Of a stretch of 64,000 bases of DNA, positions 32,160 to 44,929 are shown one piece after another. The translations under genes and the position numbers were made by a program. Position 1 is the first letter of the stretch, and every line of letters starts with the position of its first letter. The stretch is taken from positions 17,036,551 to 17,100,550 of the forward strand of contig CM044955.1 in assembly GCA_024516035.1 (NCBI GenBank). The letters run 5' to 3'. This stretch comes from Bactericera cockerelli. Its lineage: Eukaryota; Arthropoda; Insecta; Hemiptera; Triozidae. Under the pieces are notes generated by a model. The model was not told the origin of the DNA, ran no database searches, and was given only the letters and a program-made list of their open reading frames with translations.

Positions 32160-33310
32160 TGTTATAAAAACTTTGCTGAGAATATTCCTTTTTATGTACT
32201 TCCCATGCAGTGTGACTTATAAAATTTAATTTGATCGAGGCATAATTTAAACGGTTCAAAACCAAGTTTACGACAGTGATAAAGTTTGCAATTACCCTTA
32301 TTTTCAAAGTAGATCGATCTTCTTCTCATCTTCCATCAGCAAAATCCCTGCGCGTCCCATTTCTACTCGGAAATATTTTCCTGTTTTCAGCCTCAGGGAG
32401 AAAGCAACCACATATTATACATGCCACTCGTATTGACAAATCCATGGTACATCACATCAAAGCACTCCTTGGCACGAGGGGAATTTCAATGGAAAGGGGA
32501 CAGACTTGTGAGGGAAAAATTCATTCACAACATTATTTTCCTATTTAATCTTCTTTGCTTAAGACGGGAAAGCTAGTCGTTCCGAAATACATTTTCAGGG
32601 ATTAACCGCCCATATTGAATTTCAAATCTCCTGAAAGACATTCTCGGACGGATTGAAAATATGCTACAAATGCATGAAACTGATAAATATGTTAAAAAAA
32701 TCTTACACATACAATATGATGTAAGAGTATAACAATAAATTATAAAAGGTATTTTTTTCATCATACTACTCTGCATTCTTCATTATTTTGTATAGGTTTC
32801 AGAAATACTTCTGGTGAAATACTCTTAACTTAAATATAACAAATATTATCTTTTGAAGGAACACGCCATGATAAAATAGCATCCATTGGATCTGAGAATG
32901 GAAGTACTAAAGTAAGTAGGTAAACAATATTGAGGGAAAAAGATCAAATGCTGATTATATTTTTAAAATAATCAACACATACATACACATTTATTTTTGT
33001 GCTCGGTCTCAGTACACTTCATATCCTGATATACTTTTCCGAGAACGAAATCTATTTGATGAGTGATCGGGAAAATTAAGTTTATTGCGACAAGATCTGT
33101 GGTCCATATTTAATATTTAAATACGAGACTTTTGCACTGTAATTACAAGTGTACACGAATATTGCATTATCTATCCATATGAACTTCAAGCTCCCTTGGT
33201 TTGAACTAACTTGGTCATTTCATCTTATTCGTGGATTGCATTACAATTTTTCTCGAAAAATTCTTCTTGTAATATTTCTATACATCAATTATCATCTGTG
33301 TTTTGTTTAC
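32160..33310. other. Stretch without a recognised gene
   Basis: A 90-codon plus frame at 32276-32548 is moderately GC-rich but has no recognised domain. The rest is AT-rich and unremarkable. Confidence 0.45.
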
Positions 33311-33317
33311 TAGAGTG

Positions 33318-33424
33318 ATTGATGTCATAAAAACTTACACTAAATTTGTCTGTTCTTGGGACTCGAACTATCGACCTCGAGGTTACGTGTCCGCTGCCTT
33401 AACGATCAAGCTGTTGAGGTCAGC
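33318..33424 (-). mobile_element. tRNA-derived SINE, family A, diverged (minus strand)
   Basis: The minus strand reads CTGACCTCAACAGCTTGATC, then GGCAGCGGACACGTAACCTC and the B box AGTTCGAGTCCC. The body is short and diverged but retains TTTATGACATCA in the expected place. Confidence 0.72.
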
Positions 33425-33429
33425 TAGTC

Positions 33430-34750
33430 CTTCTATGGCACATAACACTGACGAGTAGGTATACTTGAAGAAAAATTACCAGGAATCATTAGAGAAGGAA
33501 TTGTGAGCAAAGTTGTAAAGCTCGAGCTCGACAAATGTTAAGTATCGTCTAGTATGTTGAGAATTTAGGATCTTGTTCCTGTAATTGAACTCCTGACTAA
33601 TGATTTACAATTAAAACACGCAGGGCAAGCACAAAGCTCTCATTTTATGCTTCTGAATTAACACCAGATTCATTCCATTGGAAAACACACTGAAAGAATT
33701 ATGAAATTCAGGCACACTGTCATAGGTTTTGTTTACATTCAGATGAAGTTAGTGGGAAAGAGGTCATGAGAAATTTCGTGCTACTTCTTTCATCACTTCT
33801 ACTGCTTCTTTTCCTGCCCTGTATTTCCTTCGAGAAGTAGAAGTAAAGAAAAAAAATTTCCAATGTACAATGTACATCCCATTATAAGACTTATTTACTC
33901 ATATAACGTACCGTACCTTATGATATTTCGGAGTATTTCTAACCACCCTCAAAATTACCTTAAGACAGAGGTAAATTTTATTTACCAACTCGAGCATTTT
34001 TCTCTAAAAATAAACCTTCCATCAGACTCCTAGCACCAAACTCACTAAGCCTTCGGGAGTGTGAGGAAGTTGTGAGCTTAGCAAAGTACCCAGTCATTCC
34101 TCTCTCTACTCTCCGCTTGAAAAGCAGCAACAATTTCTGTTGAAGACTCGCACCTCATTATTTATATAACATTTAATGTATTTTTAATGTAATATTTCAT
34201 TTCACGTCATTCTTATTCATTATATTTTACCTACCATCCTCTTTCTCTTTGCTTCTCTTACTACCTTCCTCCACTTTCTTCTCTAACACGCGGCATTTCT
34301 CTTTGGAGTTCATCTTCTCTTCCGTCTCTTCCTCGCCATTCCTCTTTGTTCTTAAGAGTCTGTCTTCTCCATTTCTTCTTTCGCCATTTTCTCCTATTCC
34401 TACTCATATAATTAATTACATTTGAAATTATATTTGTCCCGGATCATTTGTTGTTATTGTGAGCAGCGATGAAGATGTATTTTCAATTTGCAAAGCGACA
34501 CCTTTGTCTAAAATCTGAGCTTTTGTGTTTGAAATTAATTTCAGTAGATATAGGATTTTCCGAAGATGAATTGATATTTTAGAAGAACTGTAAATGTCAA
34601 ATACACTCGAGTAGGTAGACTTTATTAAAATTTACAATATCAGATCTACAATTTTTAGATTGTTTTAAGACAAGGTAGGTAAATTTATTTATGCATTTTT
34701 TAACACAGATAACCTACTCGTATGTGTTTTAGTTTTTATTTATTAAAACA
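33430..34750. other. Stretch without a recognised gene
   Basis: A pyrimidine-rich segment lies at about 34230-34400. A small imperfect hairpin (ACTTCTACT ... AGTAGAAGT) occurs near 33796-33843. Nothing else is evident. Confidence 0.5.
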
Positions 34751-34757
34751 AAACAAA

Positions 34758-34925
34758 AAAAATCCATCCAAACCATCCACCCGAGGCAGTGACATTGCCC
34801 CACACAATAGCAATACTTAATGGTTGAGAAAAAGTTTACCGGCTTCTCTGTTCATTGGTCCCATGAACTTATAATCCGTCGTGATATGATCATGCAGTTG
34901 AAAGCGACGTTCAACCCAAATTCAA
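34758..34925 (-). repeat. Dispersed repeat R1, copy 4 (minus strand)
   Basis: The minus strand reads GGGTTGAACGTCGCTTTCAA, CTGCATGATCATATCACGAC, then diverges from the other copies after GGATTATAAGTTC. The end near 34760 is A-rich on the plus strand (AAAACAAAACAAAAAAAA). Confidence 0.6.
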
Positions 34926-34929
34926 AATA

Positions 34930-37900
34930 AAATTAACTAATATTTATGATATACCTACATGTGAGACATTAGTAGGGACCTAGTATTATAGCATTATATG
35001 ATAATATATTTTTATATTAGGTACTGAAATATGTGAAACACTAAGAATCTTCAGAATTGAAAGAAGTACAATTAAATTGGTAACACTAAAACCAATCACG
35101 AATACCTCACAAAAGATACTTCGTGGTCAAAAGCAAAACAGGCATAGTTGTATCAATTAATGTGGCCATTCCAGAATAAAAATTTGACCAAGTACAAGAA
35201 AACACCAAGTAGATTATAGAAACCAGTGATCTCATAGTCAGCACTTAACGCAATAAACGAAACAATTGACCCTACAAACCATCGGAAAACGTCGGTAGAA
35301 TGCAAGCGGGCAAGAGGGGGGCATAATAGGTTCCCCCGCTGAAGTTAACAATGAAAAGAATAACAATACTAAATAAAGGATTTGGTGGAAGAATGGTGCA
35401 AAATAAAAAATTTAAAAGGAAAATAATGTTCTTTAGAGGGGGCGGCCTTTCAACACCCCAACCCAACTTTGAATTCTACACTGAAAAGCTGGAAAAGTGA
35501 TGGACTCAATAAAATAATGTATAAATATTACGAGCATAATGCATAGACTTCCTCCTCTTTTTACCGCAGTGCAATTTATACAAATTATGTACCACCCATT
35601 CATAGTTTTCTCATAGATGTTCAAAGTGAAAATGCAATATCACGCAGAGCACTTAGAGTAGTAAAAACCCATGATCTTTGAATAAACCTAATGGTAAATA
35701 TACCGACAAACTGTGCAATCTAATACAAGTAGGTATGTATAGCGTAAGATACTGTAGAAGGGTGCCTCTTTCGTTATTTTGACGTTTTAAAACGTCGCTT
35801 TTTGCTGAACACGTAGTTGAAAATCCACAGATAAAGAGATAAATAAGATAAAGTACTTGGTCTGATTTGTGAATAACTGATTGAAATATACACCATTTAT
35901 TCCTATTAAATGCTGACACTAAGTTATACTTTACCCACATAAAAATAATGATGCTTAATAAATTATTCAACAGTAAAATTAATTTAAAAAATAAAATAAT
36001 CTTTCATTATTCCGAATATTGAGAACAATAACTATGTAAAGTATAAGTACAACCTATGAATGTCTGCGTTCTCAATACAGTTTAAATCAGAACTCTAAAA
36101 CTCTCTTTTGAAAATTGAACACTGACAATTGTCATAGTATTCTCATGAAATTAAACAGAGCATGTGTTTGAGAAGAAGCAGCTGACGACATCGAAAGTAA
36201 ATTATGGATAGGAAAAGACTGATTTGACATCAAAACTTTCCGAAATAGTAAAAATGAAAGGGTTGTGGGTGAAAGTCAAATAAAAACTTCCACACAGGGG
36301 ACTGTCAGAAATCTGTCAAACCAAAATGACAAATTACTAGTCGGAGATGGGACCCCTCATGATAATTTGGAAGTGAAAACTCGAGTATTTGCCACTAATG
36401 TCCTCAGCTAGCTTTCAAAATCCATAGACACATTATACCTATGATAGAAAGTGTAGTATACAACTATACATAATTAATTTAATTTTGCGATTATTCATCA
36501 TTGTGTCACCAAAAATTCATGGCTTAATGACTGTGGTACTCTTTAGCCACAGGTCTCATGTTTGAACTCTGAACGCCCGGAAAGTCCGGAAACAATGTTT
36601 TAGATTTCTTCTATGTCCTTGGTGCAGTATTGCACTGTTGTAATCGTGTAAACTTTTATTTTAATTCTGGATTTACTGAAGTGTTATTTTGCTAATTGAT
36701 TGCTAAAAATACATTACGAACGTAAAGGATAATGTACGTTACAGAGTCACTGAAATGCACTGAACTGCTCTTTCCAAGTCCTTTTGCTTAAACTCCGAGG
36801 GTTGATGATAACACATATTGTTATTTCAACGGCTTTCCGCAGAAAGCACCCGTCTACTAATGGATTTACTTTGTTAGGAAGATACGCCTCATTGAGAATT
36901 TTCGTTTGATCAAAATTCTCCCTTTTTCCCGTAACCAGCATGCGTAGGTGTCGGAGAATGTAGTTGAGATTTTAACTTTAGTTTCCTTTGTGAGCAAACT
37001 TTTGTGTGAATTGATGCCGTGGATCTTTTCAAATTAGAATAGATTTCTTAAAAAGGTTTAGTCATCATTTTTTAATGATTTCGTTGTGTTCATGAGAGCT
37101 TTTCAGAAATTTAAAATGATCATAATGAAAATTCAATTTTTAGAAGATATTAATCTAGCTTTTTTTCTATTTTTGGAAGAATTTATGGACTCTATAAGTA
37201 AACAAATTTTCCCATATACGTACATATTTAAATTTCACTTTTCCATAAAACGAAATATCTGTATAAAATAATACAGAAGAATACAGATAATCCTACTAAA
37301 TCATAGATACTTCTACATATCTTGAACTTGAATTTCTCAGAGCCATATATGACAGTCAACCCAAGTTTCAGAAGACTTTCTTCAGTAAAACCATTATAAC
37401 TTTTTGTTAGCAGCAGTTTTTGACTAAGGATCTCCTTGTGTATCATTTGGCTTATCTATAGATCGTTTTATAAATAGGTTTCTTGGGAAAATTTAGGTAA
37501 GTACACTAAAGTACATTTAGTCAAGTTACATACTTACAATAAATATATGCTCAGAATCCATTAAGTAGTATAAGCACCAATGATCGCTCGGGATGAACTT
37601 GAGACTATTTTGAATTTATTCTCTAGCCTCCAAAACTTTTTCTCTGCTGTGATTTTGATAAGATGTTCAATACTTAGACTTATCTCAAGTTTCGGATTTT
37701 TCAACACCCCCCTCATTCTCTTCAATAGTCTAATCTCTGCAGCACTCTCGTTGCATTGGGGAGCTCATAAATATTTGATATCATTTTTGACAACTTTTCG
37801 GAGAGGCAGAAAGTTTTTCCGTCTTGGTGGATGTTGGATCGGTTCCATGAATTTTGTATAGTGCCGTTCACTCGCGGCTGGGAGTAGTAATGAAGATAGA

Positions 37901-38205
37901 CGCAGCGTCAAGTGCGCCAGCTCCCGTCATGTGTGATTTGCCGCAGAGGAATCAAATATTCAACAGAGAGAGTGGTGGATTGAGGCGACGTAATGACAGA
38001 CGCTGAAGTGGTTCAGTTTCTACGGAAGAATTTTGCACATTTCCGTTTCTTTCGTCACAAATAAATGTCATGATAGAAACCGCAGTCAACCGTTGCTGAT
38101 GGAAGTACCTGGAGGACGCATTCAAATTTTGGTTTTGCCAATATTGAGTATTTTCCCAAATATGTAGATAAATTTGCCTTTTGTGAAATTGATGAATCGA
38201 TGGAT
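34930..38205. other. Stretch without a confident gene
   Basis: It includes a perfect 16-bp palindrome, GACGTTTTAAAACGTC (35781-35796), and a 105-codon minus frame at 35653-35970 with no recognised domain. 37800-38150 is less AT-rich. There the minus strand is open from about 38230 to 37863 with a single TGA, but nothing recognisable is encoded. Confidence 0.45.
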
Positions 38206-38210
38206 CAGTG

Positions 38211-38246
38211 TTAAAAGTGAATAAATTCAAATTTATTCACTTTTAA
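38211..38246. repeat. 17-bp perfect inverted repeat with a 2-base centre
   Basis: TTAAAAGTGAATAAATT and AATTTATTCACTTTTAA flank CA. In double-stranded form this could extrude a cruciform. It lies at the 5' end of the open minus-strand stretch described for 37863-38230. Confidence 0.85.
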
Positions 38247-38259
38247 TTCGATTCTGTAC

Positions 38260-40380
38260 AACTTTACAAGAGTCCCTTCAATTGAAACATACATATACTG
38301 TGCCTCTAATGGTCGAATCCTAATTAATAGATCAGGTATAGATGGGGTTAATTAATGGAACATATCCATTTTAACAGAGTATTTCTTTCTTTACTCACTC
38401 GTATACATTATTAGAGCATAATAATGACGACAAACGACATAGAAACACCTACTTTTTACCATCCCAGCCGAGGTCAAAATTCCTTGACCTACTTGTCAAT
38501 CCGAAACCTATGATAATGAAAGAACACCAATCCATAAATACGTTAAAAAAGAAAACTACTCAGCCATACAAAATGCCATCTCTCAGGAAACAGGACTGTA
38601 AGAAACTCGCACGATAGAAGAAATCAAAAGACTCGTAAGTTGAGATAACTGTTGAGAAAACTCCAAAGCTCTTGTAAGCTTCTTTGGAAATATCTTTAAG
38701 ATATTTACTTATTTATTAATGGAGCGTAAATGAATTTTTTTTATCAAGAGAGCATGGCTGGGGAGATTTCATGTATCATATGAAGAGGAATGATAGGAAG
38801 ACATATGAAGCCAACACGAGGTGGAAAGGAAAAGGTCATGTTCTTGACATTTTTAAGGTCATGTTCTTGATGAAAGAGGCACACATCACGTGTTTGACGT
38901 ATTTCTACATTAAAAGCTAAGCCGAGATTAGAATACCCATCATATTCCAGAACTTTTTTGTATATACGTACATAGGACGGTGTACTTTATAATACCTACT
39001 TGTATATGTTAAGCGCAAAAAACTATGAAAAGTACGGCGCAGGTAAATAAAGATGCTACTCATTTCTCTGATAAATATTCCTTCCCTTTGATCCTTTTCA
39101 GCTACCCTAAAGAGCAAATTTGGTTTTAATAAATTTACAATAATGGACTCTTTCATAGAAGGTAACTACTGGACCAGGTTAATGGTTAAAATATTTTCAA
39201 CCTCGAGTTCAAGAACGTCAGAGTTCAAGAAAAAATTAAAATGAGAACATAAATATGATTCTCAATATTTAATTAATCAATTCTTAGATTTCTAAGGACC
39301 GTAATGTATGCATATTTTGTTATTCTGGAAAATCCGTTGGTTTGGATTCGAAACAAGGATGGATCATCAAAAAAATTGCTATGCTAGTCTAGCTCCATGA
39401 TTATCAAACCACCAACTTCTAGTGATGGACTTACATTAAAATCACAAACTGGCTTCGTGTTGTGAAAAACTTTTGTTCTTTTTACGAGAAGAAACTATTC
39501 TATATGTCGTCTCCGTCCGTCGCGTGGAATTTCACAAGACGAGAATTGTTCAATGTTCATGTCGCGTTTCGTCTCGATTTCATCATCATCATGTAACAAC
39601 TTATCAATGACTGCGTGATAATGTGTTGTTGAAAACGGGCTATACTCGTCTTCTGAATGTTCAACCGTCGTTGGTCTACTCTGTATGCAAGTATGAAACG
39701 TTTCATATCATCTATTCACCCCTGAGAGTCAATGTTTCTAATTACTGCAACACGAAGACAATTCTCTGAATGGGAGACGTCTAGTCCATTGAGACACGTC
39801 TAGGTAATAATTGTTGTCGTTTATATGACTACTGCCATGATGTTCTATAGCCATCTTAAATTATAATGTCCCTTTGGGTTTTCTCTATTTTAAACATTTT
39901 CTTTCTTCTTGCATAACACTGAATAGAATATTAAATATATCTGAAGTATGAATGTAGAGAACTTATCCCTTTCTCTGTATATTACCCCAATATTTAAAAA
40001 GTTCATTTGTACATAATCATAATTTCCATAACATTGTTCTAAATAAATAAAGATGAAAAATAAACGCAATTTAAACTTTTTCTTTTTTCTTCATTTTAAA
40101 AAGAGATTTTTCCAAATAACAGAAAGATTACAGATTAACATCATTTGCAATTGCTTGACACACGAAAACAATAGCGATCTGCTGATGACTTTGAAAATAA
40201 GAAAAACTCGCCCCAACTTTTAACCCTTTTCTCCTAGACGAAAAAGACTGAGTCATAAAACCAAGCTTTTATAGCTCAAGTTTGAGCTGTCATCATAAAT
40301 CCAACACGAAAATTGTTCGTATAGAAAACAGTTTTGCAAGGAAAACTCGGTATGACGTCTCGAACGTCTCATAAGAACAA
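38260..40380. other. AT-rich stretch without a recognised gene
   Basis: About 39490-39840 is less AT-rich and apparently unique. No repeat or frame of note was recognised. Confidence 0.5.
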
Positions 40381-40390
40381 TAATATGTAC

Positions 40391-40590
40391 AGGGTGAGAA
40401 GACGTGTGTATCAGACATATTCAGGGTAGATATTATAGAAAAACAAAATATTATAGGTGATTCTGAGTCCTACAGGTTTTCCTTTAAAATATGTAAAAAT
40501 TTCCCAGTAACTTTACTTCAGGATTTCAACGTGGGTAGTTATGCTTTTTCGTTTGTTTCTTAGAAAGGATTTCGTAATACCCACCTTGTT
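40391..40590 (+). repeat. Possible dispersed repeat starting TACAGGGTG
   Basis: The segment starts with TACAGGGTGAGAAG. This start resembles the ends near 9638 and 18628 (reverse). It continues GATATTATAG ... GGTGATTCTGAGTCC and CAGGTTTTCC. Only the terminus is shared within the window, so this is a weak call. Confidence 0.35.
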
Positions 40591-41249
40591 CCATAAATAA
40601 ATTAAAATTTAAACTTAATTTTAAATTTTGAGAGACACGTGATATGTGTCAAGCATTTAATAAAATTATTGTAATATTATGACAATTACTTATGATGGTG
40701 ATGGTATATTTCTTGGAACATCTGTAGATTTGAATTAATAAATAAAAATCTACAGGAGAATGATTTTAATCCTAACATTTCGCCAATTTTTCGAGTCTAT
40801 ATTATTTACCTTTTTGAAACCCTCCTTAGAAAGCAGTCAATCTGAAATTTCAGAAAAAAAAAAAAAGAATTTCTGAATTTCAAAAATTGATTTTAGCTTT
40901 TTTTATTGAGTGTTTAGTAGTCGTCCAGACGAAATCCCACTCAATGCAAATATTTTAACAACTTATTAGAGTATGTGACCACATAAAAATAAGTACCTCG
41001 CCTGCTGGTTACCTTCCGCTAATGAGTGTTATAAGGTTATAACATGAGCATTTATTTTCACATTAGAAGGGAGACAATTCTGTCGTATTCGTTATATTAT
41101 TATTATTAAATATCCAGAAGCTTAAAGCTATATTATCTAGGATTTATATGTTACTGTCCATTTCCCATTTGACAGAGGTCTTGCTTTCCCCAGTCTTCCA
41201 TTTTCTTCAACAGGAGAATTCCACCTCAGAGTTCCCTGTTTATCAACTA

Positions 41250-41720
41250 TTGGACGAAGGTCTCCTATATAAGTCAATATCTTTTCAATTTCTATCACAT
41301 CTTCTCACTTTCTGTTTCGACTGAGTAACTGTTTATCACCCAGCCACATTGGTTACTCCCTGGTTATATCTGTCCCAGTGAATATAATAATAGTCCCTCA
41401 CTCAGACGTTGTTTGATTTTATTCCTCGCACCTTCAGTGTTATCTATCAAGTATCAAGGTGGGTATATCTACCCTTGTACTGCTGTATTTGACACCACCT
41501 ACCAGTATCTCTACAGCTGGAGGGAAGTGGAGTGATGGTCTCCACTATACCAAACGTATGTTTGTATTGAATTAAACAAATATATGGAAACTCAAATAAA
41601 GCATCTGAAATCAGTTACTTGTGGAACAATAAAGTTCTTATCGTCACCTGAAGGGTCCCAGTTTTCAGACCTCCAGGCGGGACCCCGCGTCATTCTGACT
41701 GAAAGAAATCTTATCCTCAC
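41250..41720 (+). other. GC-richer block with TATA-like and poly(A)-signal-like motifs
   Basis: TATATAAG at 41266-41273 is followed about 360 bases later by AATAAA at 41628-41633, and then by a GC-rich segment (CAGACCTCCAGGCGGGACC). 41509-41550 matches the reverse complement of 59098-59132, so at least part is repeated. A solo LTR or a short transcription unit would fit, but no TG...CA termini or target duplication was verified. Confidence 0.3.
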
Positions 41721-41749
41721 CACGCGCGTCACTCCTCATAAATAGATAA

Positions 41750-43355
41750 TAAAAAAATATTATTATTCGTAGACTGATAAAATCGAACGTTTTGGGGATA
41801 CGTGTGGCTTAAATTTCAATTCGATTATAGCTAAGATATTTGAGTCCCTATAGACATGATAATATTATATACATGTATTATGAGAAGAAAAAATGGTTCG
41901 GTTTCTAGTTTCTAAGATAAAACTGCAATTTTATTGATAATGTTCAATGTCCCACTTATGAGGTATGAAAAAAATTGTACCAGGACTCATCTGTCTATCT
42001 ACAATTCTTCATTATATGTATAGATATAAGTATGTATCTTACTAATAACTATACGTATGTCAAATCCTTTGAGTAGTTGAGTCACACATTACAAGCGAGA
42101 GGGTCAGTTAGAGTTAGAGGTATGTACCTGTGTACCAATGTACCTACCTACATCAGAAAATACCTATTGTGCTATCTAGAGATGATTATACCTATTTTGA
42201 GCTTAAGTTGGACCTTGGGGAATGTATCAGGGTTACCTCAAATTGATGTATTATTGTGTATTTTATGTATGTCTGTTTATTTTCTTTCTTGTTTCCTTTT
42301 CCTTTATTCCACTTTTCCTTTATTCCGAAATATTATACATACTCATACTATGTATGTACATTGAATTTTAAGTGTACACAACGACCATCAAAATCAAATG
42401 TGTCTGGGGTGATATTTCAGCTGTCTCCTGAAAAAGCATAGCTACAATATTATGCAATTTCTGAAAATATTGTGAATGCATCAGCCCTATTTTAACAAAT
42501 TCAATAGCACAATAAATGATTCCAGGGGGGGGGTGTAACAATGATTGTAGGAACCGTGTGGAAATTCAACTCTAGTTCAATCACTGAACTGTAGTGTAGG
42601 TATTTACGCAATAATAAATTTTTAACAACTGTCCATACATCTGGTCTCAAAAAACTATTATCATAACATGTATTAGGTTCATTGTACACAGTAAAATACA
42701 TAGGTATACACCTATAATACTTTTTTACCATTGCTTGCATTTTGAAAGTCAGGTTACAATTTTATTCTTAGTTAATAAAATTTTATTCACAATGACTATT
42801 GCAATCAGAGCTATGGTCATTGCCATCCAAATAAGCCGAAAGCCCTCACATTACTTGACGTAGAAAGACATATACACTTTTAGTTTAAAAGCTTCGCAAA
42901 GAAGTGTTGAGCAAACAGAATATTCAAATCTCCTAAAGGCCGTTATTCAAAATGGCTGTGAACCTATCACGTTCATAAGTGTAAATAGTTTTCCCTCCTG
43001 TAAAGGCTGCCGGCATGAATGTTGAATGCAAATCTATGCGACTGGGTTTCATCAATCCATTGCTTTCTCTGCATTTTTATACTTCCTATAATATATTTTC
43101 AATATTGTTATCCCCCTTTTCTCCCTCTCTCTCTCCTTTATCTTGCCTTATTTTTAAAAAAAAATATTTTCCGGCTAATTTATTTGAATTCAGGTATTAC
43201 CTAGGTATACCTCCATATTATTTATTACCCTCCAATACACAGTAGTCCCATTAAAATGTTTATTTTCCTCTGGACATAATTATATTCTATTTATTGAAAG
43301 AGATTAAAATTATATAATAAGTTGTATATTTAATATTATGAATTAGGTTTTAATA
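41750..43355. other. AT-rich stretch without a recognised gene
   Basis: It contains a run of nine Gs at 42524-42532 and several short frames without motifs. The plus frame at 42077-42364 looks hydrophobic but has no supporting start or splice context. Confidence 0.5.
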
Positions 43356-43360
43356 TAAAA

Positions 43361-43895
43361 CCGCGACCTCAGTAGATCGATTGATAAGGCGGATGAATCT
43401 TAATTGGAGGTCGGTGGTTCGAGGCATGGCCTATAAACCCAAGGCATGGCCTTCATTGTATTTTACCTAACCCTACGATAAACTCAAGGCATGGCCTTCA
43501 TTGTATTTTACCTAACCCTACTATAAACCCAAGGCATGGCCTTCATTGTATTTTACCTAACCCTACTATAAACCCAAGGCATGGCCTTCATTGTATTTAC
43601 CTAACCCTACTATACACCCAAGGCATATCGAAACTTGATTACAAATATTCAATAAACTGACATTTTTGTTATTTTCTGTAGGTTGACCATCGGGGGAATT
43701 TACATTATACCTTTTTTTGCAATCGGGGGAATTTTCATGTACCTTTTTAAGTCCCAAATTTGCAATCGGGGGAGTTTGTATGAAAGAGGGGAATTTACAA
43801 TCGCCCGGTTCGAGTTCCATGTTCAGCAAATATTTAGTCAAGCTTCTTATATTGTGAATTAATTTACCAAAAATAAATAGTTATATTTAGATGGT
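43361..43895 (+). mobile_element. tRNA-derived SINE, family A, split by an insertion
   Basis: 43361-43423 is a head: CCGCGACCTCAGTAGATCGA, then GGAGGTCGGTGGTTCGAG, stopping inside the B box. The element resumes at 43807 with GGTTCGAGTTCCATGTTCAG and the body AAATATTTAGTCAAGC, as in the copy at 17.6 kb. GGTTCGAG is present on both sides of the gap (43416-43423 and 43807-43814), consistent with an 8-bp target duplication. Confidence 0.76.
43424..43806. mobile_element. 383-bp insertion in the SINE B box, with a 45-bp tandem array
   Basis: 43424-43626 holds about four and a half copies of a 45-bp unit containing CAAGGCATGGCCTTCATTG and TTTTACCTAACCCTACTAT. The rest contains a second short repeat, AATCGGGGGAATTT, in three to four variants (about 43691-43795). 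There are no evident terminal inverted repeats and no coding frame. The flanking 8-bp duplication argues for transposition rather than slippage. The class is unknown. Confidence 0.66.
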
Positions 43896-43899
43896 TCGG

Positions 43900-44630
43900 T
43901 TAGGTATTACAACATTTTTTATTGACTTTTGTAGTGGGTTCGGATCGTTCGAGGTTTTGAAAACTTTCAATAATAATTGTACGATGTTCAATATTTTCCC
44001 AAAATTTAAGCACGATTTATTTGGAACAGTATTCCAACTTAGCACTCAGTACAAAATACCTTGACATGTGAAGTACTGCATAAATACTCCAACAGGCAGG
44101 TGTTACGAAACAATACGAAGATTTGTGACTTTGAAATCCAAATTCTCCCTCAATGTCTAGGCTAGACCAACTTTTGAGAATACCTTTACGAATTCCATGA
44201 AACTTGCACTCAATCACTTCACCTTAAGTGTCCTCTGAAAACCACAGAGCTAGAGAAGTCTTTGTTTCCAGCCTCGTGTACAGGGATGTTCATCATTTGT
44301 TCAAACTGTTAGAATCCTCAACATGGGGTATGTTACCCTTGTCTTACACTATTGATGACGCTCCGGGTCTTTGATAACCAATCAAAAAGTCTAGAAAACA
44401 GATAGTGAATAGGGACCCAGTACCATCTGCTTGTCTATTATTCAATACCAATATAATGATTTTAGAAACCCTACCGGGCGAGAGATACCTGCCTTTTGTT
44501 GGGTATATTCGAGGTCTTACTATTGAATTTTACCTTTTTGAACCAAATAATATTCACATTGGTTCTACAACTTGAAACAACAAAAGTAACCAGGTTGTGA
44601 GTCCAATTTTCAATCTATTCCTCAAGGTAA
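43900..44630. other. Stretch without a confident gene
   Basis: The minus frame at 44217-44017 (66 codons) stops with a TAA that overlaps an AATAAA poly(A) signal. This could be a terminal exon, but the upstream acceptor is poor and the peptide is unrecognised. Confidence 0.3.
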
Positions 44631-44638
44631 ACACTTAC

Positions 44639-44921
44639 CTGTAAACCTGTGTAAACACTAGCATCCTGGATCCTGTGAGATCTTCCTGGTTTTGTAGATT
44701 TGGAGACCGGAGACTTTGACTTTTTCTTTATTTTCATTAGGATGTGCTCCGGATGTAACATCCTCTTCCAAACCATATTGACTTCCACCTGACACTTCAG
44801 GTAGGGAAGAATCTCGGGGATGTTATCACTAAGTCTTTGAAGTTATTGTTGAACTTGTTGCTGATTGCCGAAATCATAAAACGCCGTTTTGAGAAATATG
44901 TCTGCATTGGGACTAGGCCAT
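44639..44921 (-). pseudogene. Candidate internal exon with one in-frame stop (minus strand)
   Basis: On the minus strand an acceptor-like TTGTTCGTCAG precedes 44921, and a donor CAG|GTAAGTGT follows 44639. The 283 bases between read in one frame with a single TAA. The sequence includes WPSPNADIFLKTAF, YDFGNQQQVQQ, the stop, LQRLSDNIPEILPYLKCQVE, then a lysine-rich part (KIKKKSKSPVSKS). The composition (balanced charged residues, few runs) looks protein-like. I do not recognise the family. A CAA-to-TAA change would explain the stop, so a decayed exon is one reading and chance another. Confidence 0.3.
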
Positions 44922-44929
44922 CTGACGAA

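Noticed and set aside
31823..32307. Frames reading QTDRQTDR or VCLSVCLS
   Set aside because: Produced by the (ACAG)n/(AC)n microsatellite inside repeat R4.
35653..35970. 105-codon minus-strand frame
   Set aside because: No recognised domain or gene context; frames of this size are expected by chance in 64 kb of AT-rich DNA.
43424..43626. CRISPR array or telomere-like repeat
   Set aside because: 45-bp units without spacers; the short CCTAACCCTA word is only part of a longer unit.
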